Origin: Moringa oleifera
Taxonomy: Eukaryota > Streptophyta > Magnoliopsida > Brassicales > Moringaceae
Assembly (NCBI GenBank): GCA_021397835.1
Contig: JAJFZO010000332.1
Span: 1-64,000 of the forward strand
Reading direction: 5' to 3'
DNA length: 64,000 bases
Positions 10,388 to 21,312 of the stretch are shown piece by piece (position 1 is the first letter of the stretch; every line of letters begins with the position of its first letter). The translations under genes were made by a program, and so were the position numbers. A model generated the notes under the pieces. That model searched no databases, was not told where the DNA came from, and saw only the letters and a list, made by a program, of their open reading frames with translations.

Positions 10388-12960
10388 GTATGTATGTATT
10401 GTCTTGACTTTGTTTAATTTTCATTTACTCTATTTTTTCTATTTTCTTTTAGTTACTTTTGGTTTTTTAAGAAAAAGTTCTCATAATTATTTTTTATTTT
10501 ATTGAGTATTTTTATTTTCTAGCACTTATTTTTTCAATAACTTTATTTTCTTAGATTTTTTATTTTATTTGATTTTTAATTTCTTATTTGCTTTTATTTT
10601 TCACCTGTTTTATGATTTTTTCATATTTAAATTTTTTTATGAATTTTTGTCATCTTTAACTATTTTAATACAATATAATGACAAATATTAGATCTCTCTA
10701 AGTGGTCCTAATTTTATTAGTTTATTTTTTCACTTTTTTGTTATTTTTATTTTTTATTTATCTAATTTTGAATTTTATTTTTTTATGTACTTTTATTTAT
10801 TATTTTAAATAAGTTTTATATTTTTGTTGTGTTTATATTTTTTATTGTTTGATTTGTTGTATTTTTATTATATTTTTCTTTAAAAGATCAATGCAAATTA
10901 AAATTATTTCTATTTTTTCTATAGAATATTTTATGATTCTTGAATTATTTAAATATTACAAATTATTTTATATTATTCAATATTTTTATTTTTTAAGTTT
11001 TCTAATCTTTTGTGTTTTTTCTTTTTTTAGTTTGTTTACTTTCTTTTGAATTTTTTTGATTTTATTACATTTTTTTATTTTAATCAATTTTTTATTTCTA
11101 ATGATTTTGCTTGATATATTTTCTTTTTAAATTTAATATTTTATTACTTTTTTAAATATTTTTTTACCAAAATCTGTTTTGTTGCTTTGCAAAGAGTTTG
11201 TTCCTTTGCTATTATCTTTTTTTGATAATATATACACATTCTCTTGTTTTTTTTTTGGATTTCTTTCATTTTCTTTTTGTATTTTATTTTAGTTACTTTG
11301 ATTTCTTAATAATTTTTTTACATTTATTTTTTATTTTATTGCATGTTTTTAGTTTTATTCACTTATTTTTTCTCAGTTACTTTATTTTTCTTGGTTTTTT
11401 TATAGTTTATTTGGTTTTTCAGTTCTTTTATTTGTTTTTATTTTATTTCTTGTATTTTTCAAAATTTTTATAAATTTTAATTTTTCGAAATTTTTATAAT
11501 TTTTTATTTTTATGATTTTTTTGTTTTATTACATTTTATTTTTTATTTTTTATTTTATTTGATTTTTTGATATATTTTTATTTTAATTTTAATTTAGCAA
11601 AATTACAAATTCTAGACCTTACTGAGTAATTGCAATTTTGTTAATTTCTTTGATTTTTAAATTTTTACTTATTTTTTATTGGATTTTTGAATTTTATTCA
11701 TTATTTTAGATACTTCTATGTTTTGTTGTATTTTTATTTTTTTATGGTTTGATTTATCATATTTTTATGACATATTTCTTTAAAAGAAAAATCCAAATAA
11801 AAATTTTTTTAGAATATTTTATTATTCTTGAATTGTTTTAAATTATTTTACAATAGTTTTCTCATTTTTTTATTTTTTAAATTTTCTAACCTTTTTGTTT
11901 TTTTTTCATTTATGTTTTAGTTTCTATGAATTTTTTTGATTTTATTGCCTTTCAATTTTAATTTTTTATTTTATTTGAAAATTTTCTTTTTTATGATTTT
12001 ATTTGATATATGGTTGTTTAATTTTATATTATATTACATTTTTTCCTCTTGTTTTCAACAAAATTTATGTTTTACTTTACTATTGCCTTTTATTATATGT
12101 ATTTTCTTGATTTTCTTGGATAAATTTTGTTTTAAATAAAATTTATGTTTTTGCTTTACTATTGACTTTTATTATTATTTTCTTTTAGTTATTTTGAATT
12201 TTTTAAATTTTTAAATTTATTTTTATTTTTTAAGTATTTTTAGTTTCTTTCACATTTTTTTACTATATGTATTTTTAGTAACTTTATTCTTTTTGAATAT
12301 TTTGTTATGTAATAAAAAAATTTTTTATAAATAATTTTGTAGAGAATTATTTAATATGCATTAATCATGAAATTATAATGGTTAATTTTTTTTTAAAGAT
12401 ACATTCGTAACTTTCTCTTTCTTAAGAGATTCTTGGAGGAGTGTTTATCACTTAATAGGTCTAAAATCATTTAAGCATTTACTTAAATCCTCAAAGCAAA
12501 ATTCTTACTACCTAAGTATATGATTTACTATTTTTTTTATTTTCTAGATTTTATAAAATCTAACATTGATTTTTTTTAATTTGTTGAATTTTTTATTTTA
12601 ATTTCTTTTGGTTTTTCAGTTTTTTAACATTTTTAGTTTTTTTTGTTGATAAGATAGTTTTGAATTTTTGTTTTATTTTTTATATTGTTATTTAATTTTT
12701 TATTGTGTTTTAATATTTTTCTTTGAAATTTATCCATTGTATTAGGTATTTTGAATTTTTTATTTATATTTTTGAGTTATTATATTTTTATGTTTTTTTG
12801 AAAAACATCAATATAAATCAAAATTTTTTAAATATGTTTATAGCTTTTTAATTTTCACTTATGCTATTAATTATTGAATTTTTATTTTAAAATAATTTTA
12901 AAGTTTTACATTTTAAATATTTTCAATTAAATTAAATATTTTAAAGTCAAAATTTATCAT
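9190..12960. repeat. Second T-rich degenerate repeat block, about five units
   Basis: The same landmarks as the block at 2900-4828 recur here. The CCTCAC-AAGTGGTTGCAATTTT-like box is near 9255, 9828, 10695 and 11615. AAAAGATCAATGCAAAT or variants are near 9443, 10012, 10881, 11775 and 12800. CTTTGCAAAGAGT is near 10283 and 11184. Spacing is 0.55-0.95 kb. Open frames in it (for example at 9261 and 11198) are Phe/Leu runs forced by T-rich codons and are not genes. Confidence 0.7.
10320..10400. repeat. Compound TA / TATG microsatellite
   Basis: A TATATACACATACA start, then about 16 TA dinucleotides, then roughly ten ATGT tetranucleotides. It lies inside the second T-rich block. Confidence 0.95.
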
Positions 12961-13303
12961 ACTTTTAAATAATAATAATAAAATAAATAAATAATAATAA
13001 TATTATTATTAATTTATCTCAAAGCATGCCAAGTGCATGTTCTCAAAACATCCTTTTGCATGTTTTTTAAAATTAAATAAATAAATAAATAATAATATTA
13101 ATTTATCTCAAGACACGCCCTCTGCATGTTTCTAACATGAGACCGTTGTGCACCTTCTTCCTCTCTTGCTTCTCAACATGCCTTTTGCATGTTTTTAAAA
13201 TCAGATCGTTGTGCACCTTCTTCCTCAGCTTCTCTCTTTCCCTCTCTCTCTCAAAATCTTCTCTTAATCCTTGAGAAACTAGCTTGAATGAAAATTTTCA
13301 CAT
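12961..13303. other. AAT-rich simple repeats and a satellite-like leader
   Basis: Two AATA/AAT microsatellite runs (12968-13010 and 13070-13100) are each followed by ATTTATCTCAA and a GCATGT-rich stretch, so this is itself a short duplication. From 13130 a CACCTTCTTCCTC run, repeated near 13216, and a CTCTCTCTCTCAAAATC stretch reproduce the second half of the ~165-bp satellite unit and lead into the 509-bp array. Confidence 0.7.
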
Positions 13304-15335
13304 CAAGAAAGAAACATGAAAACAGGGGAAGATCTCAAACCACCGGTTCGATACTGTGCTTTGTGTTGTACTTCCCTTAAAATCGAGAATAGGCAGTTTC
13401 AGTTCCGGCTTCAGCAACGTCCGATTAGCAAGCCTCCTTCATGCTGCACTTTCATGGCTTTGGCTTCTCTTGATCGCTCCCCTGTTATTTCTCTTCCAAA
13501 ATCTCTAGACATTTACAACACTTTTCGAATAGGCACCGGATGAATTGGGATTCCTCTTTCCCTTGCAGCCCAATCTTGTTTACTATGGCAGATGAGTGGC
13601 TCAGGTAAATTCTCTTGCTCACTTCTTTTTAATAACGTTTGCAGTTAATAAAAGTTGAATTGTTTTTATTTCTTTACCGAGCATTATTTGGAATCATGGC
13701 AAAATACTTGCTGTAGATCTTGAGGAATTCTTCGGGTATGTGTTTTATGGTGTTAGCAGTCTGGAGAGATATTACTTTTGATTTTCTTTGTTGAGCTTCC
13801 CTTGAAATCAAGAAAGAAACACGAAAACAGGGGAAGATCTCAAGCCACTGGTTCGATGTTGTGCCCTGTGTTGTACTTCCCTCAAAATCAAGAATAGGGC
13901 AGCAGCTTCAGTTCCAACTTCAGCAACTTCAGATTAGCAAGCCTCCTTCATGCTGCACTTTCATGGCTTTGGCTTCTCTTGATCGCTCCCCTGTTATTTC
14001 TCTTCCAAAATCTCCAGACATTTACAACACTTTTCGAATAGGCACCGGATGAATTGGGATTCCTCTTTCCCTTGCAGCCCAATCTTGTTTACTATGGCAG
14101 ATGAGTGGCTCAGGTAAATTCTCTTGCTCACTTCTTTTTAATAACGTTTGCAGTTAATAAAAGTTGAATTGTTTTTATTTCTTTACCGAGCATTATTTGG
14201 AATCATGGCAAAATACTTTCTGTAGATCTTGAGGAATTCTTCGGGTATGTGTTTTATGGTGTTAGCAGTCTGGAGAGATATTACTTTTGATTTTCTTTGT
14301 TGAGCTTCCCTTGAAATCAAGAAAGAAACACGAAAACAGGGGAAGATCTCAAGCCACTGGTTCGATGTTGTGCCCTGTGTTGTACTTCCCTCAAAATCAA
14401 GAATAGGGCAGCAGCTTCAGTTCCAACTTCAGCAACTTCAGATTAGCAAGCCTCCTTCATGCTGCACTTTCATGGCTTTGGCTTCTCTTGATCGACCTCC
14501 TGTTATTTCTCTTCCAAAATCTCCAGACATTTACAGCACTTTTCAAATAGGCACCGGATGAATTGGGATTCCTATTTCCTTTGCAGCCCAATCTTGTTTA
14601 CTATGGCAAATGAGTGGCTCAGGTAAATTCTCTTGCTCACTTCTTTTTAATAATGTTTGCAGTTAATAAAAGTTGAATTGTTTTTTATTTCTTTACCGAG
14701 CTTTATTTGGAGTCATGGCAAAATACTTGCTGTATATCTTTAGGCATTCTTCGGGTATGTATTTTATGGTGTTAGAAGTCTGGAGAGATGTTACTTTTGA
14801 TTTTCTTTATTGAGCTTCCCTTGAAATCAAGAAAGAAACACGAAAACAGGGGAAGATCTCAAGCCACTGGTTCGATGTTGTGCCCTGTGTTGTACTTCCC
14901 TCAAATCGAGAATAGGGCAGCAGCTTCAGTTCCGACTTCAGCAACTTCAGATTAGCAAGCCTCCTTCATGCTGCACTTTCATGGCTTTGGCTTCTCTTGA
15001 TCGCCCTCTTGTTATTTCTCTTCCAAAATCTCCAGACATTTACAGCACTTTTCAAATAGGCACCGGATGAATTGGGATTCCTCTTTCCCTTGCAGCCCAA
15101 TCTTGTTTACTATGGCAGATGAGTGGCTCAGGTAAATTCTCTTGCTCACTTCTTTTTAATAACGTTTGCAGTTAATAAAATTTGAATTGTTTTTATTTCT
15201 TTGCCGAGCTTTATTTGGAATCATGGCAAAATACTTGCTGTGAATCTTGAGGCATTCTTCGGGTATGTGTTTTATGGTGTTAGTAATCTGGAGAGATATT
15301 ACTTTTGATTTTCTCTATTGAGCTTCCCTTGAAAT
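13304..15335 (+). repeat. Four head-to-tail units of about 509 bp
   Basis: Unit starts (CAAGAAAGAAACA) are at 13304, 13809, 14318 and 14828, and the fifth occurrence, at 15336, is cut short. Spacings are 505, 509, 510 and 508. The units are very similar. Each contains a frame encoding SKPPSCCTFMALASLDR-PV and PKS-DIYNTFRIGTG, ended by a stop, followed by an overlapping frame MNWDSSFPCSPILFTMADEW leading to a GTAAATT that looks like a splice donor. I do not recognise the protein. Unit 1 differs most, as expected at an array edge. The layout suggests amplification of a 5' leader plus first exon, without the rest of any gene. Confidence 0.93.
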
Positions 15336-15825
15336 CAAGGCAAGATAAATGTTTCTGAATGTTATAAACATTAGTAATAATTAGTTACCAAGTTGAAAAT
15401 ATGTTATCTTAGCTAGAAAACGAAAACATGATGGATTGAAATAATTGAATTGATGAAGCTCTTGGTTCACTGGAAACTTGCTTGACTTTGTCATATTATG
15501 GCATAGATTTACTCTTCATTGTCTGTCATTTTGCTACTGAAGGCATTGCATTTCTTGCCATATGTCTGCTGAGTTTTAGGTTTAGGAGATGTTATAGCTT
15601 GAGAAAGAAGCAACTTTGGAGCAACCTTATAATATGTTTGTTAGATACTACATCAGAGATGGAACATAGCAGGCCAGAGGAAAGAAGGAAACCAGAGAAG
15701 CCCGTGAATGGTATATTTTGGATTATACATCAAATTGAACTACATAACAGTAGATCATAGGTGGGGAAACAATCACACCATTGGAAGTTCTGATAAGGTG
15801 AATAACCAAGAAAAAAACCATACAT
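15336..15825. other. Unique spacer with a 92-codon open frame of unknown worth
   Basis: After the truncated fifth repeat start the sequence becomes unique. A plus-strand frame at 15482-15760 would give a hydrophobic start (LLFIVCHFATEGIAFLAICL) and a charged tail. It has no family resemblance that I recognise and no paralogue in the window, so I do not call it a gene. Confidence 0.4.
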
Positions 15826-16006
15826 GCACGTTTTTAAAATAAGATTGGGCAGCTATTTAAATGCTCAGGCCTTCGGCACCTTCTTCCTCCTCTGCTGCTC
15901 TCTCTCCCCCCTCTCTCTCTCTCAAAATCCCCTCATATTCCTTGAGAAAGCAGATCGATAGAAAACATTCACGTTTCAAGAAGAAACAAGGAAACAAGGG
16001 AAGATC
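15826..16006 (+). other. Single satellite-like leader unit upstream of zinc-finger fragment 2
   Basis: It reads TTTTTAAAATAAGATTGGGC, AGCTATTTAAATGC, CACCTTCTTCCTCCTCTGCT, a long CT run, CCTTGAGAAAGCAG and CAAGAAGAAACAAGGAAACA. This is one well-preserved ~165-bp unit, joined to GGGAAGATCTCAAG, which also starts each 509-bp unit. It may represent the ancestral single-copy form from which both arrays grew. Confidence 0.75.
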
Positions 16007-16465
16007 TCAAGTTTTGGCATAAATGCTATTCTTTATTTCAGGTAGGGATGGATCAGTTGGATACTCTTTCTTCTCTACTGCCAGCAGGAACATCATTAGA
16101 TTTAAAACCACGGGAGAAGATACCAATTCAGAAGGAGAATGTGAGAGTCCATTCTCTGGTGCGGAAGAAAGAATAGGTGAGCCAGAATTTGAGCTATTAA
16201 TGCACACCCTAGTTTCCTCCTACTTATAGAGCAAGCAGAAGCACTTCAAGAGAAATTCTCATGCTTTGGAGCCTTGGATGATCAAAGATAACATCAACAA
16301 GATGATAACCATCGGCGTCCATGCAGTTTGGATCAGTGCCCGTAGATAAAAGCAGTTTAATTACATCTGCTGCATTAACAGATCCACTGGAAGCAGCACA
16401 ATGAAGGGCAGTGCTTTTATCCATACCACATGTGCGATCCACATCAACCTCAGTATGGTACGACT
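16007..16465 (-). pseudogene. Ankyrin/CCCH zinc-finger protein, fragment 2
   Basis: Minus strand. The ankyrin part (about 16463 to 16224) reads EVDVDRTCGMDKSTALHCAA, then VIKLLLSTGTDPN, MDADGYHLVDVI and PRLQSMRISLEVLL, which is the second ankyrin repeat and helix of the plant ankyrin/CCCH family. After a stop and a frame change, 16207-16007 gives SGSPILSSAPENG, then VEKKEYPTDPSLPEIKNSIY. That is the Ser-rich linker and the block just before the first CCCH finger in this family. The fingers themselves, which would bind RNA, are absent: the match ends at IYA. With no start, a stop between the parts and no fingers, this is a broken remnant. It is clearly better preserved than the copy at 7294-7600. 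Confidence 0.93.
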
Positions 16466-16905
16466 TCTTGTTTAAGCTCTTCTAAAATCTTGTGTTTAAT
16501 GCTTTAGTTAAACCCTTTTATAAGATGTTGCTACTTGTGTATGATTCCTTAGTTGCTCTGCAAACAAGTTATGTTGATGATGATATTTTGACCTACCATT
16601 GTTATGTGGTAGTGCTGTTTCCAGCAACTCTTGCTGATTATCAATAGATTTTAACAGTTTAGCTAGAGGGAGTCATAGGAAATGTACAAGGGAGATGATG
16701 AACAAGACATAATTTGCCATAAGTAACTATGATGGGAGCTTGTTGTCTTTTCCCTTTGCTCTGAGTGGGCATCATAGCTAACCATGGAGTCCAGCAGCTT
16801 TAACTCCTGGTGTCAAACAAGCCTAAATGAGGGTTTCTTAGCTACTAAAACTTTCTCTAATCAGATCTTCATTCAAATTGGAAGAGCCAACATAAAAAAT
16901 TTAAT
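16466..16905. repeat. Flank shared with 7601-8044
   Basis: Colinear with the region beside zinc-finger fragment 1 up to AAAATTTAAT at about 16904, where the two copies part. No coding exon was recognised. Confidence 0.8.
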
Positions 16906-18514
16906 GACTTAGAGGGAAAAAAAATCGATATCATTGTCACGCTGCAGCAAGTGAGAATTCTTTTTTTTTATTTTATTTTCTTTTCTACTTCTTAAGGCTG
17001 AATGTGCTGTAAATTTTGGGTTTCTTGTTATGTTAATTGCATGGCATATTTGAAATGTTGCCAACACTAGGTTCAATTTTGCAGGGTGCTGGTGGTGCTG
17101 CTTTCCAGTACTTGGGTTACACACCTGTACTTTTTATTTTAAGACTCTTTACTATTTTGATTTTATGGATATTCGACTAACCTTTGGATCACAGGAACGT
17201 TATTCATAGTTGGAGGTATTGGTTTCAATTATTTAGCCAGACTTTGAATTTTAATATTTATCGTTCTACACCTAGCAGTGACCTGCTTTTTCGAGAGAGC
17301 TTCACCCTCATTTTCTTCCTCTTCCGAATTATGTTTCTCAAAATTTCACCTGGACCAAATTACGATTTTCGCTCATCAACCATGCAGTTTACAATATGAC
17401 CTGTGGTATGTGGAGTCCCTATAGTCTCTTTAACTTCTAAAATGGTGTTTCTTGTTTTCTTCCATGGCATTGTATGTTCATATCATGGATCCCAAGTCAT
17501 ATGGCCAGAGTTACTCTTGACATCCAGTGTCTTCAAGAAAGAATTAGTAACTATGGCACTAAAACTTAATTGTGCAATAATTTTTCTTGATTGACTAACT
17601 AGTTATGAATCCTTTTATGTGGTTGTCACCTCTTTGCTTAGAATCTCAATGTTAACTATATCTCTTACACCAAGTTCCTTGTTGAGAAAGAGATTGTACA
17701 AGAATAAAGATAATATCTTTACCAGGCAATAAATCAATTGAAAACTTGGATGGTTGGAGAAAAAAGTCATATGTATGATGATAGGATTGTCTTGGATTTT
17801 CTTTAAGTTTCTTGCCTATTGTTTTTTTCTTGCATGTGTTTTCTTGATTTTGTTGGATTTTTTTTTTGTTCTGGTCAATTTAGTTTTCATGTGACCTTTT
17901 TATGCTTTTTTACTTGTTACTTTTTGCTTTTTATGATTAAGTATTGTAATGGATTTTACAGCATTAGTGCTAGTACTAAATATCATATCCATTTGGAGGT
18001 TACAAAAATCAAAAATTTTATCAAAGTGTCATGTAGCCCATTTAGCCAGTTCTCCATGTGCATGCACGTGTACTTAAGTCACAAAACAATAGTGGAGACT
18101 AGAGAAACATGAATGTAGATTCATTAATAGAATTTACACCGAGGAATACTCATGCGAGGGAACATATCCACAACGTATTTTAGTTGAAGTCTTTGTAATA
18201 TTTAAATGCATATTAAAAGATAGCCTTTTGAGAGAGCAAAGCCTTTCAAGCAAGGTAGTGGAACTGCAAGCACTACAGTTTGTGCTTATCTAATTTTATC
18301 AGGCTTGTTTACTTGCTAGGATGTTCATATGCTCCATAGAAACTATGTCATGTTGAATGTTGTCGTTCCATTTTTTGCACTATTGATTCAGCCATGTAAA
18401 TCATCTTATTTTTAATCTCTTATTGTTTATTGATGTCAAATCAAAAATAGAAGATTGTTTCTTTGCTAACTATTAGAGATGACCCAAATTACCCTCATTG
18501 TACTTTTATTTAAG
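16906..18514 (+). other. Unassigned segment with exon-like pieces
   Basis: Several places look like old exons. KKIDIIVTLQQ is encoded near 16920-16953, before GTGAGAAT. Near 17085, TTTTGCAG precedes a frame reading GAGGAAFQYLGYTP, up to GTACTTT at about 17129. Near 17195, GGATCACAG precedes a frame reading GTLFIVGGIGFNYLARL. Together these could be parts of a membrane protein, but I cannot name it and the frames are not shown to be joined. The rest is intron-like T-rich sequence. It ends at the 14-3-3 exon, so some pieces could belong to a 14-3-3 gene, although none match that family. Confidence 0.35.
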
Positions 18515-18821
18515 GCATTTTAACGAAGCCATTGCTGAGCTTGATGCTTTGGAGAAGAATAAAAAGGATAGCTCTCTTATCATGCAACTCTTAAGGGATA
18601 ACCTCACTCTCGGGACTTCAGATGCACAAGTCAGTGCAGAATCTCTCTTTCTCTCTCTGTCTCTTTCACCCTCACTCTCTTTCACACACATAGAGCTGAA
18701 CTTGTAAAAGAAGGCTATACTAAACTTTGTTTTAGTTTTTGATGGTAATCCAATGACTTAGGTCTGGTGTGATGTATGTGTGCTATGCTTTCTACAGGAC
18801 CACCTAGATGAGCTATATAAG
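18515..18821 (+). pseudogene. 14-3-3 protein C-terminal exons, frameshifted
   Basis: Exon 18515-18629 follows a TTTAAG acceptor and encodes [10 protein letters not shown], then [16 protein letters not shown] and GTSDAQ. This is helices H and I of 14-3-3 proteins (usual form [27 protein letters not shown]). One extra T in GCATTTTAACGAA breaks the frame at the start, and the conserved Trp of LTLWTSD is Gly. After a GTCAGT donor and a 165-bp intron containing CTCTCT runs, a 24-nt exon (18798-18821) encodes DHLDELYK, weakly like the DDGADEIKE end. The earlier phosphopeptide-binding helices are absent. A few bases later the sequence becomes ACC intron, so a recombination breakpoint lies at about 18822-18830. 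Confidence 0.88.
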
Positions 18822-18888
18822 GTACTGTACGCTTGTTATCTTATTGAGACGTTTAATGTTAATGAATATCATTATGTACTAGATATAG

Positions 18889-19467
18889 ATGGAGCACCTA
18901 GTTGCGGAGTGGATTGCCGAAGTAAACCTTCCAGCTGCTCAAGTTGCAATCAGGATGGGTGTTCCTTTTTGGCAAATTTTGGGTACAATAGTGAAGTTCA
19001 TTAAACTTTTTTCCTTAGTCATTTAATGTAGTATATGCTTATATTTAATCAGAAATAACATTAACTACTACTAACCCCTTTTGATTTTGACAAGAGAAAT
19101 AGCTCTAGGTCGAAAGGTCATTGTGTAGTTGTTCATGTGACAAATGAAGATACACATGATGGTTTTAAACCTACCAGTGGGAAAGTACAGGTAAATTGTT
19201 AGGTTTCTTGAGCAGTCACCGTTGACGCATTTTATTCCTCATTTTTACGAACTAGAGTTGAGCTGCATAATTCTATGACTTTTAAAAGAGTTGAATTTCA
19301 AAAGCAATCCAAATGTGTGGGCTTGCCTTTTTGTAAAGATAATTTATTTTATTTTTTTTCTTTTCAAAACTATATATTGATAGCATGGTCCATTTTCTAC
19401 ATAAGTGATTAAATTTCTTACTTGCAGTTTAGAGGAGGCATTCATGAATTCTGAGATTCTCAATTTG
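18889..19467 (+). pseudogene. ACC1 unit 0: exons C-F, the best-preserved copy
   Basis: Exon C (18889-18982) reads MEHLVAEWIAEVNLPAAQVA, then GVPFWQIL. This retains the active-site Glu of VEHPVTEW, which most other units have lost. Exon D (about 19065-19190) reads TPFDFDK, SKGHCVVVHVTNED and HDGFKPTSGKVQ without a stop. Exon E (about 19288-19338) is full length: ELNFKSNPNVWACLFVK. Exon F (19428-19467) reads GGIHEF, a TGA stop, then DSQFG. The intron after exon E starts ATAATT instead of GTAAGT, a donor defect also seen (as ATAAGT) in later units. Exons A and B are replaced by 14-3-3 sequence. This is the array edge and the least altered reference for the other units. Confidence 0.93.
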
Positions 19468-19519
19468 GTAAGTAGAAGTTATTAATCTCATTTGAGTATG
19501 TTAAAATTTTGAGTATCAA

Positions 19520-19990
19520 TTTTGGTATAATTATAGCAGCTTAAATGAAGTAGTTGTAACAGTAGCAGTTTAAAGGAGAAGCAGTAGCAATATAACACTA
19601 ACAGTTTGGATAGAAGAATAGTTAAGATGGATTACCAGTAGCACTTTAGCTTGATTAGTAGTGGTAGTAGCAATTTTGATGAGTAGCAGTAGTAGTAGCA
19701 GCTTTCATGAGTAGTAATTGCAGTTTAGATAGAAAAGCACAAGCTGTAGCAGTTTTGATGAGTAGTAGTAGGAGTTTAAACAGGTAGCTGTAATAGTATA
19801 ACAATAGTAGTTCGGATTGATAAGTAGTTACAGTATAGCTGTAGTAACTTAAACGAAGTGGCACTAGCAGCAACAGTTTAGAAAAGTAGCACTGGCATAT
19901 AGTAGTGGTAGTCTGGATAAAGTAACAGTCCTAGTACAGTAATGTAGCAGTAGAAGTTTGGTTGGTGTGGCACTAGGAGTAGACATTTTG
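19520..19990 (+). repeat. Intronic AGTAGCAGT minisatellite, first of 16 blocks
   Basis: After exon F of each unit, a 450-700 bp stretch is built from degenerate units of about 20-25 bp containing GTAGCAG or GTAGTAG and a spacer such as TTTTGATGA or TTTAGATG. Further blocks follow exon F in every unit (for example about 21410-22080, 37720 excluded, 38275-38945, 42480-43150 and 49480-50165), always before the next exon A. The complementary strand reads as long Leu/Tyr/Ser open frames (LLLLYSYSYPFKLLLLLIKT type), which are artefacts of CTG/CTA/TAC triplets. Confidence 0.9.
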
Positions 19991-20096
19991 ATGGAGGATA
20001 AGTTTAGATTTATATCATATTTTCTAATTGAAATTGAAATTTAGTGGTTCAGTTACTTTGTGATCATCATAAATATGTTGCAGCTTTTCGTTGTAG

Positions 20097-21312
20097 GGAT
20101 TGTAATATTCAGAGGAGATACCATAAGGTTCATTCTTTTTATTGTCATTACATTTAGATTTGGTTATTATGTATAATGTTTTTCTTATTTTGCTATTTTT
20201 TTATTGAATTCAAATTATATCCTATCTTTCCAACCATAAGAGGGGAAGAATAACATTTATCCTTTTGGAGAATATTTTTATGAGATCTTTACTTTTTAAT
20301 GTGTATGGTACAGATTATTAAAGAGGTTCAAATTACATTGACTCCTTTGAAAATTATCAAGGAACTTCAACAAGCAACTGAAAGGTTCGCTAAATGGTTA
20401 AGATGCAACTGTTGAGTATCTTGAAAGCATGGATACCAATAAATACTATTTTTCAGTATCCAATCTTGTATCGCAGGTATACTTTACTGGCTATTCTCTC
20501 AAGTATAGTTCATAAATTTTATTTGCGTGTATTCATTCATGTCGATATCTTTGTAGATCATATTTCTAACTTAGGATACGGATAATTAGGTTGACAAGTC
20601 TTGACCTCGTTTTGTTGTGGTTTTGGCACAAGTCGTTTTGTATTTGAAATGGCTTGCCAACTACCTTATGAAGATGTTTAGTGTTAATGAATGTCAGCAA
20701 GTATTGCATACAGATGGAGCACCCAATTACGAAATGGATTGTTGATGTAAAATGTTCTGCTGCGTAAGTTGCATCCGGGGTCGATGTTCCTCTCTCGCAA
20801 ATTCTTTGTACGACAGTATAGTTCGTTAAATTGCTCTTCGTAGTTATTTAACGCGGTATCTCTATGCCTATATTCAATAAGAAATAAGGCAATTTTCTGG
20901 CATGAAAATTCTTAGCTACCACTAACCCCTTTTAATTTAGAAAAAGCAGAGAGTACGAGGCCAAAAGGTTATTCTTTAGCTATTCACTAGACAGGAGAAG
21001 ACCGGATGATGATTTGAAACCAACTGATGGGAAACTACAGGTAAATTGTCACCTTTCTTGAGCAATGATAGTTGATGCACTTTAATGCCCATTTTTATGA
21101 ACTAGAGTTGGGCTGCATAATTCTTTGACTTTTCAGGAGAGCTGAACCAAATAAGTGGGCTTACTTTTGTGTAAAGATAAGTAATTTTGTTTTTTTTTTT
21201 GTTTTTTTCAAAACTATATGTTTGATAGCATGGTTCATTTTCTAACTAAATGATTGAATTTCTTACTTGCAGTCGAGGGGAGGCAATCATGAAATCTGGG
21301 ATTCTCAATTTG
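20097..21312 (+). pseudogene. ACC1 unit 1
   Basis: Exon A 20097-20127 reads RDCNIQRRYHK. Exon B (20314-20476) is 163 nt, 11 nt shorter than an intact 174-nt exon, with the loss near AKW; the rest reads EYLESMDTNKYYFSVSN, so the Tyr pair of EYYF survives. Exon C (20714-20807) keeps the Glu (MEHPIT) but has TKW for TEW and a TAA stop where Gln is expected. Exon D (ending 21040) has the TAG shared by all later units, and exon E has the shared 13-nt deletion. It is intermediate between unit 0 and the bulk of the array. Confidence 0.92.

Noticed and set aside
15482..15760. 92-codon frame with a hydrophobic start
   Set aside because: Single copy, no recognised family, no clear context; noted in the spacer entry but not called as a gene.
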